The notes under the pieces were generated by a model. It made no database searches. It worked only from the letters and a program-made list of their open reading frames with translations, and was not told the DNA's origin. This document shows, piece by piece, positions 34,850 to 44,342 of a stretch of DNA of 64,000 bases; position 1 is the first letter of the stretch; each line of letters opens with the position of its first letter. The stretch is from Chloroflexota bacterium. GTDB lineage: Bacteria; Chloroflexota; Anaerolineae; Aggregatilineales; Phototrophicaceae. Where the stretch lies: positions 1 to 64,000 of the forward strand of contig WTGO01000057.1 in assembly GCA_011523515.1 (NCBI GenBank). Direction: 5' to 3'. Both the position numbers and the translations under genes were made by a program.

Positions 34850-37714
34850 CTAAATCGTCTCGCCCAGCTTGACCGCCTGGAAGATGCGCATCCGCCGCAG
34901 GATCACCAGCAGGATACCCATGATGAGCGCGAATGTCGCCAGGAAGAGCGCCACGATCTGCGCGATTTCGCTCCAGGCCATCGTCACCACATAAGGCGGT
35001 ACCGTGCCTTCAAGGCTGCTGACGAATTGCATGAAAGGTATGTAGAGTACGCTGACCAGTATGCCGATGCCCAAGCCAATCGCCAGGCCAATCACGATCA
35101 AGAGTCCCAACTCCCAGGCCACCGACAAGATCATCGAGCGCTGCGATAAACCGATTGCCCGCAGGATGCCCAGCTCCACATAGCGCCGCCGATACGAGAA
35201 AACCGTATACAGCAGGAAGCCGATCATGGTCGCGATGGACGAGGTGATGAAGCCGATTGACAGCAAGCCGAACAGCCCCTGACGCTCTGGCCGCGATTGC
35301 TCGCGGTCGATTCTGCTGCCCGGCTCTTCCAGCAAGACGCCGGCGGCGCCGCGGTCAAACAGCGCGCGTGTGAATTCGCGGTCATCAAAGTCCGGGCCGA
35401 TGCGGGCGATGACACGATGCGCCAACTCCAGTTGAGCTTGTTCGAAGATATAGTCGAGATTGCCCAGGAAGAGCGCGCCGTCGTCCTCCGGATACCAACG
35501 CGGGAAGTAATCCAGCGCGCCGACAATCTGCAGGTTGATCTTGTATTCTTCGCCGGCGCTGCGTATATCTACCTCCAGCAGGTCGCCGATGTCTAGCGCT
35601 CGTTCTTCCATGAATTGACGCGAGACCACAACCGCATCCGGTTGCAGCGCCAGCGCGTTCGTCAGATAGCCCAAGCGAATCTGCGCGAAGTCGGGCCGCC
35701 AAAATATGACGGGACCCAGATCGGCCCGATCAATGCCGACGAAGCGTCCCTCGACGCTGCCGGAGGTCAAGCGCGCCTTGGCCGTGTATTCGCCGACGCG
35801 TGTCGCGCCTTCAACATGGGGCATCGAGGTGAATTCAGAGATGTGCATATAAGCGGGAGGCGCCTCGTTGCCGCCGCCTCCGCCGGGAATGCCGGCTGCT
35901 GGGTTTTGGCTGAATACGCGCACGGATAGATCCGCCGATACGCGATAAAACTGCTGCTCGTAGAGGTAGCGGTCGATGGTGCGGGCGAACGAAGATGTGT
36001 AGATGCCCAAGCTGATGGTGCATACCAACAGGATCAGCGGCAGGTAATAGGCACCCGGCGCGCGCTCCAGCTGGCGGGTGACGATCAGCAAGCCGACATT
36101 GTTGGTCCACTGGATCAACCAGGCCAGCGCCCGCAGCATCGGCGGCAGAAAACGCAGGATGAACAGCGTCAGCGCAAAGATCGTCAGTGGCGGCAGCAGA
36201 AAGACAAAGGGCTGGTCGTAGGCGTCTTCAATATTGCGAGCGCCACCCTCGACATCGATCAGCGCGCCTTGCTGAACGATCTGATAGTAGAAATAGCCGA
36301 TAAGCGCCAGCAGCAGAATGTTGATACCGAGCTTCTGCCACAATGGCTTCTCCAGCAAGCGCGACTTGTCCATCTTGTAGCTGATGATGGTGTGGCGGGC
36401 GGCGCCGATGGTGGGCACGACGCGGATAAAGATGGTGAAAAAAAGCGCCAGGACAATCGTCGAGCCAATGGTGGGCGGCACAGAGACGATAAAGGGATGC
36501 CCCCAGCGGAAATCCATGAAACTGCGGGTTGTGCCGATGAGCTGGGTGAAGGCCAGCGCCAGCGCAAAACCGACGACCAGCGCAATCACGCCCATGATGG
36601 CGCCTTCTACAGTGGTCAGTCCGACCACCTGGAAAGCCGAGGTGCCGCGGCTGCGCAAAACCGCCGTCTCGTTGCGCTGTCCGTCGACGACTAGGCCGAC
36701 CAGCATGATCAAGAAGACGATCAGCAGGGCGACGATGGGAATGCTGAACACGGTCAGCGTCAATGTGAGGACGATGACGACGCGGCGATAAGGCTGCAGC
36801 TCTTCCACCGGCGAGGCTTGTATGTAGGTGCCGGGCAGGTATTGATCGGCGATTTTTTCGGTGTCGTTGTGGCGTCGAATCAGTTCATCGACCCGGCTGG
36901 TGTTGACGTTGCTGCCATCGGTGACTAGATACCAGACCGCCAGGTTAACCTCCGAATCGGTGTAAGGCGCCAAGCGCGTCCGGAAGGTTTCCTCGTTGAC
37001 GAGCAAGATGTCTTCAAAGACGTTGGGGCGATAGAACCAGTATTCCGAGTCTATATCGAGCGGGCGCCAAACGCCGGCGATGCGAACCGTGGTAATCTGC
37101 ATCGGGTCGCTCGCGTCCAGTCGCCAGTTGTAGCCGGTGTATAGCTCGCCGGCCTGCATGCCGAATTCGGAGGCAAAATCTTCGTGAATCATGACATCGA
37201 TAATGCTGTCGGTCGCCGGTTCGGCGGGCGCCGGCAGGCTGCCCTCGACCAACTCAACCTGCGCTTCAATGTTTTCCGTCGTTCCGAAGCTGACATAGTC
37301 GATCGAGCGGGTTTCATCGCGATAATTGGTCTCGCCGGAGGGATAAAGACGCAAATTCTGCGTCTCCAGATGCCGTACGATCAACGTACGATTCAAGCCG
37401 AGTTCGTCGCCGCCTTTTTCCCGCAGGTAATTGTCCAGCTCGTAGGTGGCTTCCAGGTTCACCGGCTCGTTCCAGGAGCCGATGTAGCTGAAGAGGAAGG
37501 AAAAGGGCGGACGGTTAATGCGGTCGGGACCTTCGGTGAGCCGATCGGTCAGCACGCGGAAGGCGACCGATTCCGAGTAGATGGGGATGGTGAGCACAAG
37601 GGCCACGGCTACCGTCAGGCCGATCAGCGTGGCCAGGGAAAGCAGCGGCTGCGCCAGCAGCCTCTTGACCGCAACGGCGACAATGGCGCGGGTTCGCAGG
37701 GCGCTCCGTTTCAT
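34850..37714 (-). CDS. FtsX-family ABC transporter permease (MacB/LolC-like)
   Basis: A 954-residue membrane protein with an N-terminal helix (LLSLATLIGLTVAVALVLTIP) and a large extracytoplasmic region. A first FtsX block lies at about 310-460 (IVALLIVFLIMLVGLVVDGQR), a second extracytoplasmic region follows, and a second FtsX block lies at about 835-945 (ELGILRAIGLSQRSMILSVAWELGLLI). The duplicated arrangement resembles mechanotransmission-type ABC permeases that export peptides, lipids or lipoproteins. It overlaps the upstream adaptor gene by 4 bp, so the two are cotranslated. No ATP-binding protein is encoded on either side, which is unusual. The overall role, efflux or envelope maintenance, is inferred. 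Confidence 0.85.
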   Translation of the reverse strand: MKRSALRTRAIVAVAVKRLLAQPLLSLATLIGLTVAVALVLTIPIYSESVAFRVLTDRLTEGPDRINRPPFSFLFSYIGSWNEPVNLEATYELDNYLREKGGDELGLNRTLIVRHLETQNLRLYPSGETNYRDETRSIDYVSFGTTENIEAQVELVEGSLPAPAEPATDSIIDVMIHEDFASEFGMQAGELYTGYNWRLDASDPMQITTVRIAGVWRPLDIDSEYWFYRPNVFEDILLVNEETFRTRLAPYTDSEVNLAVWYLVTDGSNVNTSRVDELIRRHNDTEKIADQYLPGTYIQASPVEELQPYRRVVIVLTLTLTVFSIPIVALLIVFLIMLVGLVVDGQRNETAVLRSRGTSAFQVVGLTTVEGAIMGVIALVVGFALALAFTQLIGTTRSFMDFRWGHPFIVSVPPTIGSTIVLALFFTIFIRVVPTIGAARHTIISYKMDKSRLLEKPLWQKLGINILLLALIGYFYYQIVQQGALIDVEGGARNIEDAYDQPFVFLLPPLTIFALTLFILRFLPPMLRALAWLIQWTNNVGLLIVTRQLERAPGAYYLPLILLVCTISLGIYTSSFARTIDRYLYEQQFYRVSADLSVRVFSQNPAAGIPGGGGGNEAPPAYMHISEFTSMPHVEGATRVGEYTAKARLTSGSVEGRFVGIDRADLGPVIFWRPDFAQIRLGYLTNALALQPDAVVVSRQFMEERALDIGDLLEVDIRSAGEEYKINLQIVGALDYFPRWYPEDDGALFLGNLDYIFEQAQLELAHRVIARIGPDFDDREFTRALFDRGAAGVLLEEPGSRIDREQSRPERQGLFGLLSIGFITSSIATMIGFLLYTVFSYRRRYVELGILRAIGLSQRSMILSVAWELGLLIVIGLAIGLGIGILVSVLYIPFMQFVSSLEGTVPPYVVTMAWSEIAQIVALFLATFALIMGILLVILRRMRIFQAVKLGETI

Positions 37715-38868
37715 GGGCCGATAACCGTCTGGCCTTCTTCGGCGCCTTCGAGTATTTCAACGCGGCCGTCGCCTTCCAGGCCCAGGCGCACATCCACGCG
37801 CCGCTGTACTCCTTCGTTCTGCACGACGATGAAGTTGCGCCCGCTGAACTGGCGGATGGCCGATGAGGGCAGCCAGGGCACATCATCGCGCTCTTCGATC
37901 AGCACGGTGAAATTCATGCGGTCGCCGACTTTGAATTCGTCGGCGGGCGGCTGCTCATCAAAGGCCACGTGCACGTAGCCGTCGGTCGCCAAACCATAGG
38001 GCGACGGCAGACTGGCGATTGTGCCGCTGTAGACATTGCCGGGCACGGCGGCGCGCTTGATCGACAGCGGCATGCCTTCCGCCAATTCGGTCAAGTGCTC
38101 GGCACTCATTTCGTCGGTGATTTCCAGTACGCTCAAATCAGCCACGACAGCAATCGGCTCATAGGCGATCACCGGCTGGCCGGGGTCCGGCTCGAAATAT
38201 ATCAGGCGGCCCGTCATCGGCGATACCAGCGTGGCGGCTGCGATGGTGGCATTTATTTCGTCGACGCGCTTCTGCGCCCGCGCCACGTCAAAGCGCAGCT
38301 GCGGGTCGACGCCATCCGACAGTTCGTCAATGCCCACTTGCACCAGATCGCGCTGAATCGTGAGCAGGCTGATACTTAGTTCTTCATCGTCGGCAGGCGG
38401 ATCAGCAGCCTTGGCGATCGCGTGTTCCAGCCGCAGTTGCGCCATCTGCAGGTTGAGCGCGGCGCGCCGACTGTCGAAGCGCGCCTGACTGTCGGCGCTC
38501 TCGTAAATCGAGGTGACGATGGCCAGTTCTTCTTCCGCCGCCAGCAGCTGGTTTTCCAGGGCAGCGGTATTGAGCCGCGCCAGCACATCGCCTTCGACGA
38601 CATCGGCGCCGGCCTCGACATAAGTCTCCAGCACGCGACCGTCGATGCTGAAGCCGAATTCTTCCGTGACGACCGGCGCGATCCGCCCGAAGAAACGGCG
38701 CTCATAGACGATCTTGCCGCGCTCCACCTGGTAGACAGGTTTGCTGGGCACGACCGGCGTTGGAATAGCGGTCGGCTCGCCCTGCGTAATGGCGTCGCCG
38801 AAAGTCGCTTGGGAGGCGCAACCGGTCAACATTAGCGCTGCAAACAGCATTAGAAATAGTAAACGCAC
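37711..38868 (-). CDS. HlyD/MacA-like efflux adaptor lipoprotein
   Basis: A 385-residue lipoprotein with signal peptide and lipobox LTGC (MRLLFLMLFAALMLTGCAS). The lipoyl-like domain is split (YVEAGADVVEGDVLARLN and AATLVSPMTGRLIYFEPDPGQPV) around a helical hairpin of about 110 residues. Beta-barrel and membrane-proximal segments follow. Such adaptors link an inner-membrane ABC or RND pump to the envelope. The 4-bp overlap with the FtsX-type permease gene downstream marks them as partners. An outer-membrane channel and an ATPase are not nearby. Confidence 0.87.
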   Translation of the reverse strand: MRLLFLMLFAALMLTGCASQATFGDAITQGEPTAIPTPVVPSKPVYQVERGKIVYERRFFGRIAPVVTEEFGFSIDGRVLETYVEAGADVVEGDVLARLNTAALENQLLAAEEELAIVTSIYESADSQARFDSRRAALNLQMAQLRLEHAIAKAADPPADDEELSISLLTIQRDLVQVGIDELSDGVDPQLRFDVARAQKRVDEINATIAAATLVSPMTGRLIYFEPDPGQPVIAYEPIAVVADLSVLEITDEMSAEHLTELAEGMPLSIKRAAVPGNVYSGTIASLPSPYGLATDGYVHVAFDEQPPADEFKVGDRMNFTVLIEERDDVPWLPSSAIRQFSGRNFIVVQNEGVQRRVDVRLGLEGDGRVEILEGAEEGQTVIGP

Positions 38869-39119
38869 GATGAACCTTTCTGGTCTTACGGTTGTCGGCT
38901 TCGGCGCGCGGCTAACGAAAAGGCGACCATGCGCGAAAGCCGTGCTTAAGCAACCGGTTGAATATACAACATTCTCGTCAAGAAACCAGCCGCGACCCGG
39001 CAGCGATCACTGGAAATCTCCGCCGGGAGTCGACGATGCCGATGTCAGATGGTGGACGCGGGCGGGGCGGCCCGTGTCTTCGCGCAGCGCTGCCGAGAGA
39101 CGGTCTCAACCTGCGCAGG

Positions 39120-40094
39120 TCAGCCGCTGGCAGCCGGCGCCGCGTCCAATTCTTGCAGCGTTTCTTCGCGCGCCTCAAGCCACTGAATGGCCGCCATGGC
39201 CGCCGATGTGCCTTGACCGACCGAGGTGGCCACCTGCCGCCAGATCTCGTCTTGAATTTCGCCGGCGGCGAATACACCGTCGACATTGGTGCGATAGCGC
39301 TGGTCGGTGATGATATAGCCGTTCTCGTTCAGGGCGATCTGGTCGCCGAAGACGGCATTGTTGGGGTCGTGGCCGATGAAGATGAACACGCCTTCGGTTG
39401 GCTCGATGGTCTCCTCGCCCGTGACGCGGTTCTTCAAGCGCACGGCGTTGACGCCGCCACCGTTTTCGCCGCCGATGATCTCTTCCACCACGGAGTTCCA
39501 GGTGAAGCTGATCTTGTCGTTGTTGAAGGCGCGCGTCTGCAACTGCACACCGGCGCGCAGCTCGTCGCGCCGATGAATGATGTTGACGCTGGTGGCGAAG
39601 CGCGTCAGAAAGATGCCTTCCTCCAGCGCGGAATCGCCGCCGCCGACCACCACGATATCCTTGCCGCGGAAGAAGAAGCCGTCGCAGGTGCCGCAGTAGC
39701 TGACGCCCGCGCCGATATACGCCTCTTCGCCGGGCACGCCCAGCTTGCGCGGGTCGGCGCCGATGGTGACGATCACGCTGTCGGCCAGATACTCTTCGCC
39801 CATGGTCTTGATGTGGAAGGGCGAGCCGCTGCTGAAGTCGACGCTCTCCACCAGGTCGAACTCCACTTTGGCGCCGAAGTTCTCGGCATGACCTTTCATG
39901 CGCTCGACCAATTCGGGACCGCTCAAACCATCGGGAAAGCCGGGATAATTCTCGATTTCGTGGGTGATGGCCACTTGGCCGCCCAGTTGCGCCCCGGCGA
40001 TGACCACTGGCGCCAGCTGCGCGCGGGCGGTATAGAGGGCGGCGGTCAAACCTGCCGGGCCCGAACCAATTATGACGACGCGTTCCTTCTTCAT
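39120..40094 (-). CDS. trxB: Thioredoxin reductase
   Basis: The 324-residue flavoprotein begins MKKERVVIIGSGPAGLTAALY (FAD site). The redox-active CxxC lies in YCGTCDGFFF, the NADPH motif GGGDSALEEG follows, and the C-terminal FAD segment is VDGVFAAGEIQD. Order and length fit low-molecular-weight thioredoxin reductases, which pass electrons from NADPH to thioredoxin. The start is ATG 40094; the longer reading would be translated from the C-rich repeat upstream. GEIQD replaces the commoner GDVxD. No thioredoxin gene is adjacent. Confidence 0.93.
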   Translation of the reverse strand: MKKERVVIIGSGPAGLTAALYTARAQLAPVVIAGAQLGGQVAITHEIENYPGFPDGLSGPELVERMKGHAENFGAKVEFDLVESVDFSSGSPFHIKTMGEEYLADSVIVTIGADPRKLGVPGEEAYIGAGVSYCGTCDGFFFRGKDIVVVGGGDSALEEGIFLTRFATSVNIIHRRDELRAGVQLQTRAFNNDKISFTWNSVVEEIIGGENGGGVNAVRLKNRVTGEETIEPTEGVFIFIGHDPNNAVFGDQIALNENGYIITDQRYRTNVDGVFAAGEIQDEIWRQVATSVGQGTSAAMAAIQWLEAREETLQELDAAPAASG

Positions 40095-40096
40095 TT

Positions 40097-40140
40097 GCAA
40101 ACCCCCATCCCCAGCCCTTCCCCCAAAATGAGGGAAGGGA
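40097..40140. repeat. C-rich intergenic repeat with cccttccc/gggaaggg hairpin
   Basis: The stretch upstream of the thioredoxin reductase start has an 8-bp inverted repeat (40115-40122 with 40132-40139). It resembles the first part of the element at 16853-16980, so it belongs to a dispersed family. Confidence 0.55.
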
Positions 40141-40178
40141 GCGCGAATGAAATTGGCTAAGTGACGCAAAGATGCGAT

Positions 40179-40478
40179 CTAAGAAAAAACCGAATGATCA
40201 ATATCCGTAAAGTCGAAGCCTTCATGCGCGCGTTCTTGCTGGATCACCGCCACCAGCGCATCAAATTCTTCGCGGCAATCGCCCCAATAATTCATGAATT
40301 TCTGCATCTCGGGCCAGATTTCGTTCAGGTCGGCGCCATTGGCCACTTGTTCAGCCAGCTGCGTGATTTTCTCGCAGCAGTCATTGCAGTCCATCTTGAT
40401 TAGCGCTTCATCGGCGGGCGCGTTTTCGATGAAGTCGAAGAGTCGCTCGAGCGGGTCGCCATCGTTTACGTTGGACAT
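40179..40478 (-). CDS. Small acidic Cys-containing protein, unknown function
   Basis: A 99-residue acidic protein with a CNDCCEKI motif at about 31-38 and a further Cys in YWGDCREEFDALV. The spacing of cysteines followed by a Leu/Val helix resembles zinc-binding anti-sigma or small metal-binding proteins, but His ligands of the classical zf-HC2 type are not clear. The ATG at 40478 follows a plausible AGGAGACAGC site. It lies upstream of thioredoxin reductase on the same strand, about 85 bp away, so redox-linked cotranscription is possible. I do not recognise the family. Confidence 0.6.
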   Translation of the reverse strand: MSNVNDGDPLERLFDFIENAPADEALIKMDCNDCCEKITQLAEQVANGADLNEIWPEMQKFMNYWGDCREEFDALVAVIQQERAHEGFDFTDIDHSVFS

Positions 40479-40609
40479 GGCGCTGTCTCCTGCTGCTTGT
40501 CTTACAGCTAATTGACGAGCGGCTGGCGCGGAATCTTACACTGGCTAGGCTAGAATCTGATTTTGATTCGCCGTTATACTTATCACAGTGAGTTTTCGGA
40601 AAGGGCGTT

Positions 40610-41809
40610 ATGGCGAAAAAGAACTGGCCCAGCAAAGCCATGTGGACGGGCGATTGTCTCTATGTTATGCGGGGGATGAACTCGCAGAGCGTCGATTTGA
40701 TTTATCTTGACCCGCCATTCAACTCCAATGCCGATTACGCCGCGCCGATTGGAAGCCAGGCGGCGGGAGCGGCCTTCACGGATACGTGGGTGCTGAGTGA
40801 CCTGGATGTCGAGTGGATAAACTTGATTGAGTCGCGGCATCCGGCACTTTATCGCGCTTTGCTTGCCGCTACTACACCGAGCGACAAGTCGTATCTGGTG
40901 TACATGGCGGCACGACTGCTGGAAATGCGGCGTGTGCTCAAGCCAGACGGAAGCGTCTACCTGCACTGCGACCAAACGATGTCGCACTATTTGAAAATCC
41001 TGATGGACGCTATTTTCGGACGTCGTTGCTTTCGCAACAACATCGTCTGGAGTTATCGACGCTGGACCGGCGCCGCGCGGCACTTCCAACGCATGCACGA
41101 CGACATCCTATATTATGCCTGCGAAGGCGCTACGTTCAATGCGCTAACCGAGTCCTACAGCACAAAGTCCAAGCACAAGCGTGCCCGGCGAAGCGTCTTG
41201 GGCGCTAGTGGCAAGCTTGAGCAAGTGTATACCGAGGATGACAGCCGCCAGCAATCAATGCGTGATGTTTGGGAGATTTCATATCTCAACTCACAGGCTA
41301 AAGAACGTGTCGGTTACCCCACGCAAAAGCCGCTGGCTCTTCTCGACCGCGTCATACGCGCCAGCAGCAATGAAGGGGATGTCGTGCTTGACCCCTTCTG
41401 TGGCTGCGCGACAACTTGCGTCGCTGCGGACGACTTAGGACGCGATTGGATTGGCATCGACATTTCGCCGAAAGCTGCCGAGCTGGTCGTGCAACGAATT
41501 GCAGAGCGACAAGGGCTGTTTCGCGATATCACGCATCGTACCGATATTCCCATTCGCACCGATCTGGGTAAACTGCCGCGTTACAACAGCGTCGAAAATC
41601 GTCAGCGACTCTATGGGATGCAGGCGGGCGATTGCGCTGGCTGCGGGCAGCATTTTCAACTGCGCAACCTGGAAACGGACCACATCATATCGCGTGGAAA
41701 AGGCGGCACTGACCACCTTGAAAACTTGCAGTTGCTCTGCGGCGCCTGCAACCGTGTCAAAGGCAACCGCGGCATGGAGTATCTGCGGGCAAAACTGCAA
41801 CTGAATTAA
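40610..41809 (+). CDS. DNA methyltransferase fused to a C-terminal HNH nuclease domain
   Basis: A 399-residue protein. Residues 1-300 are a beta-class DNA adenine/cytosine-N4 methyltransferase: catalytic motif DPPF at 34-37 precedes the AdoMet motif DPFCGCATT at 261-269, with TQKP just before it. Residues about 340-390 form an HNH domain with two Cys pairs (CAGC at 342-345, CGAC at 377-380), DH at 357-358 and Asn at 372, as in ETDHIISRGKGGTDHLENLQ. Methylation and possible cutting therefore sit in one chain. It might be a compact restriction-modification enzyme, or a methyltransferase with a DNA-binding HNH remnant; the HNH key residues look intact. The 3' end overlaps convergent recN by 4 bp. 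Confidence 0.87.
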   Translation: MAKKNWPSKAMWTGDCLYVMRGMNSQSVDLIYLDPPFNSNADYAAPIGSQAAGAAFTDTWVLSDLDVEWINLIESRHPALYRALLAATTPSDKSYLVYMAARLLEMRRVLKPDGSVYLHCDQTMSHYLKILMDAIFGRRCFRNNIVWSYRRWTGAARHFQRMHDDILYYACEGATFNALTESYSTKSKHKRARRSVLGASGKLEQVYTEDDSRQQSMRDVWEISYLNSQAKERVGYPTQKPLALLDRVIRASSNEGDVVLDPFCGCATTCVAADDLGRDWIGIDISPKAAELVVQRIAERQGLFRDITHRTDIPIRTDLGKLPRYNSVENRQRLYGMQAGDCAGCGQHFQLRNLETDHIISRGKGGTDHLENLQLLCGACNRVKGNRGMEYLRAKLQLN

Positions 41810-43557
41810 GGTCTGCGCAACCGCCCCTTCACAGCCCGCGCAGCCGCCAGAATCTCCCGCGCGCTCTGCATGCCGGACGCGCCGGGCGCGCCCAACATCG
41901 CCGCCAGCTCAGCCACGCGCTCCTGTTCCCCTTCCAGCGCGCGCGCTTGCGTCGCCGCCCGCTCGACGTCCAGCGCCTTCTGCACCTGAAAATGCGCATC
42001 GGCAAAGCTGGCTAGCTGCGGCAGGTGAGTGACGCACAGGACTTGATGCTCGCCCGTCAGCGACCAGAGCTTCTCGCCGACCACCGCGCCGATGCGCCCG
42101 CCGATGCCTTGATCGACCTCGTCGAATATCAGAATCGGCGTCTGATCGGCCGCGGTCAGCACGCGCTTGAGCGCCAGCATGATGCGCGCCGCTTCACCGC
42201 CGGAGGCGACTTTCGCCAAGGGCCGCAGCGGCTCGCCCGGGTTGGCGCTCAGCATGAATTCCACATCGTCCATGCCTTTGGCGTCGAATTTGTAGCGCCG
42301 CTCGCCGACGAAGCAGCCGGCCGGGTGCTCCGCCTGCTGCAGCAATACTTCAAAGCGCGTACGCTCCATGCGCAAGTCGCCCAGCTCGCGCACCACTTGT
42401 TGGCTGAGCGCCTGGCCTGCTTCCGTCCGCGCCCGGCTTAAGCGCGCGCTGATATCGCCGATCTGGCGCAGCAGCTCGTCCGCGCGTTCGCCCAGCTCGC
42501 CCAACCGTTGATCGCTGTCGTCAATGCCGGCTAATTCCGTCGTCGCGCGCTCGGCGTAGGCCAGCAAGGCGGCGATGCTATCGGCGCGGAAGCGGCGCTT
42601 TAGCGAGGCGATCAGCTCCAGGCGCTCTTCCAGCTCATCCAGGCGAAAGGGATCGAACTCGACATCACTGGCGTAACGGCTTAGGGTCAACGCCAATTCT
42701 TGCGCTTGCTGCGCCATGCCTTCGGCGAGGGCATAATCGTCGGCCGTAGCCGGGTCAATCTGCGCCAGTTTTGCCAGCGCCGACGCAACACTCATCAGTC
42801 CATCGACCGCCGAAGCTGGCTGAGCGCTATCGTCGCCGTTGAGCAAGCGCGCCGCTTCGGCCGCCAGGGTCGCCAGCTGCTCGCTATTCGCCAGGCGGTT
42901 GCGCTCAGCCGCCAGCTGGTCTTCTTCTGCCGGGTCGAGCTCGGCGGCGTTGATTTCCTCGAGCTCATGCCGCAGCAGGTCGGCGCGGCGGCGCATAGCA
43001 TCGTCGTCATCGCGCAGGCGGCGTATTTCCGCGTGGACGCTCGTTAGCTCGCCCACCATCCGCGCCAATCCGGCGCGCGCATCCAGCAGATCGGCGAAGC
43101 GGTCCAGCAAGTCGATGTGACGGCGCGGTCGAAAGAGGGACAGGTGCTGGCTTTGACCGTGGATGTCAAATAGTTCCCGACCCACTTCACTGAGGATTTC
43201 GCTGCGCACCGCGATGCCGTTGATGCGGGCTGTCGAGCGCCCGCGCAGGCGAATTTCGCGCATGATCGTCAGGTAATCGGGGTCGTCCGCGTCCAGCAGG
43301 TCTTCGCGCTCCAGCACTGGTAATACAGCCAAGCGAGCGCGCGGGTCCAGCTTGATGAGGCCTTCAATGCGGCTGCGCTCGCTGCCGGCGCGCACGACGG
43401 CTGTGTCTGCGCGCGCGCCCAGGAGCAATTCCACCGCATCAATCAGAATCGACTTGCCCGCGCCCGTCTCGCCAGTAATGACATTGAAGCCGGCGCCAAA
43501 TTGCAGCTCGAGGCGCTCAATCACCGCGAAGTTCTGGATGCGAAGTTCTTCAAGCAT
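41806..43557 (-). CDS. recN: DNA repair protein RecN
   Basis: A 583-residue SMC-like ATPase. The N-terminal Walker A is GETGAGKS in FNVITGETGAGKSILIDAVE; a coiled-coil middle part follows. The C-terminal signature KVASGGEAARIMLALK and Walker B LIFDEVDQGIGG are all present. RecN acts early in double-strand break repair, holding DNA ends. The gene follows a small membrane-protein gene and NAD kinase on the minus strand, across a 260-bp gap filled by an inverted-repeat element, so it may have its own promoter. Confidence 0.95.
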   Translation of the reverse strand: MLEELRIQNFAVIERLELQFGAGFNVITGETGAGKSILIDAVELLLGARADTAVVRAGSERSRIEGLIKLDPRARLAVLPVLEREDLLDADDPDYLTIMREIRLRGRSTARINGIAVRSEILSEVGRELFDIHGQSQHLSLFRPRRHIDLLDRFADLLDARAGLARMVGELTSVHAEIRRLRDDDDAMRRRADLLRHELEEINAAELDPAEEDQLAAERNRLANSEQLATLAAEAARLLNGDDSAQPASAVDGLMSVASALAKLAQIDPATADDYALAEGMAQQAQELALTLSRYASDVEFDPFRLDELEERLELIASLKRRFRADSIAALLAYAERATTELAGIDDSDQRLGELGERADELLRQIGDISARLSRARTEAGQALSQQVVRELGDLRMERTRFEVLLQQAEHPAGCFVGERRYKFDAKGMDDVEFMLSANPGEPLRPLAKVASGGEAARIMLALKRVLTAADQTPILIFDEVDQGIGGRIGAVVGEKLWSLTGEHQVLCVTHLPQLASFADAHFQVQKALDVERAATQARALEGEQERVAELAAMLGAPGASGMQSAREILAAARAVKGRLRRP

Positions 43558-43596
43558 AGTCGTGGGGCAGAAGTAATCGCGAGCACGTTTTGCAAA

Positions 43597-43772
43597 TTCT
43601 TACCACAGAGAACACAGAGGATACACAGAGAACACCGAGTAAAGCAATGTAGTGATTGCCCGCCAGCGAAAGTTTCGATTTATTGGATGGTTGCCAAAAT
43701 TGCGGCAGAATCAATAAAAACCAGAACTCTCTGTGCCCTCGGTGTGCCCTCATTTTCCTCTGTGGTAAAGAA
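43597..43772. repeat. Inverted accacagag-type repeat element
   Basis: The ends ttcttaccacagag (left) and ctctgtggtaaagaa (right) are near-perfect inverted copies. Each is followed inward by acacagag-like direct units, so the element is an inverted pair of the dispersed accacagagaacacagag repeat. There is no coding sequence inside. It fills most of the gap upstream of recN. Confidence 0.6.
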
Positions 43773-43819
43773 AAGTTTCTTGACACAGGATTTGCATAGT
43801 TTGCTTCGTTATACTGAGT

Positions 43820-44332
43820 CTAGATGGTCATCTTGAATCGGGCGAAAGACGCGGATGCCGCCAGCGCCAGGAAGATCAGCGCGAACAGATTGACTGTGCC
43901 GATCAAAAAGCAAGAGCCGGCGATGCCTCCCAGAAGCAGTGCGCCGGCGCTGACGGTTCCACTTTGACGGCCACGTCTCCGCCCGGTGATTTGCAGGGCG
44001 ATTTGCGCTGCAGCGCCGCCGATTGACGGCGCGATGATGAATCCGATCAGTATGAAACCGCCAGCCAGCGACGTGACGATGACGGTGAGCGCGCCGCCAA
44101 CTGCCGAGACGGCCGCGACCAAGGCATAGTCGATTATGGTGCCTTGGTAAAACTTGTTTTCGTGACCACGCACGCATTCGCGACAGGTATAACCGACGGG
44201 CGTCCGCTGCGCGCAGTCGATGCACATATAACGATCACAGCGGTTGCAGCGCAACTCGGTATCGCGCTGAGGATGGACGGCGCAGTAGTGCACTTCGCTA
44301 TCGTGCGCCGCGTTATTGATGCTGTCATCCAT
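43820..44332 (-). CDS. B-box-type zinc finger membrane protein
   Basis: A 170-residue protein. The N-terminal part has paired Cys/His ligands (YCAVHP, LRCNRCDRYMCIDCAQ, YTCRECVRGHE) resembling the B-box/LIM-like zinc ribbon found in many bacterial membrane proteins. About four hydrophobic segments follow (YALVAAVSAVGGALTVIV, GFILIGFIIAPSIGG, VSAGALLLGGIAGSCFLIG, LIFLALAASASFA). ATG 44332 has GCGAGG upstream; it starts 10 bp after the NAD kinase stop, so it is cotranscribed. The function is unknown. Confidence 0.75.
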   Translation of the reverse strand: MDDSINNAAHDSEVHYCAVHPQRDTELRCNRCDRYMCIDCAQRTPVGYTCRECVRGHENKFYQGTIIDYALVAAVSAVGGALTVIVTSLAGGFILIGFIIAPSIGGAAAQIALQITGRRRGRQSGTVSAGALLLGGIAGSCFLIGTVNLFALIFLALAASASFARFKMTI

Positions 44333-44342
44333 GATGGCCTCG

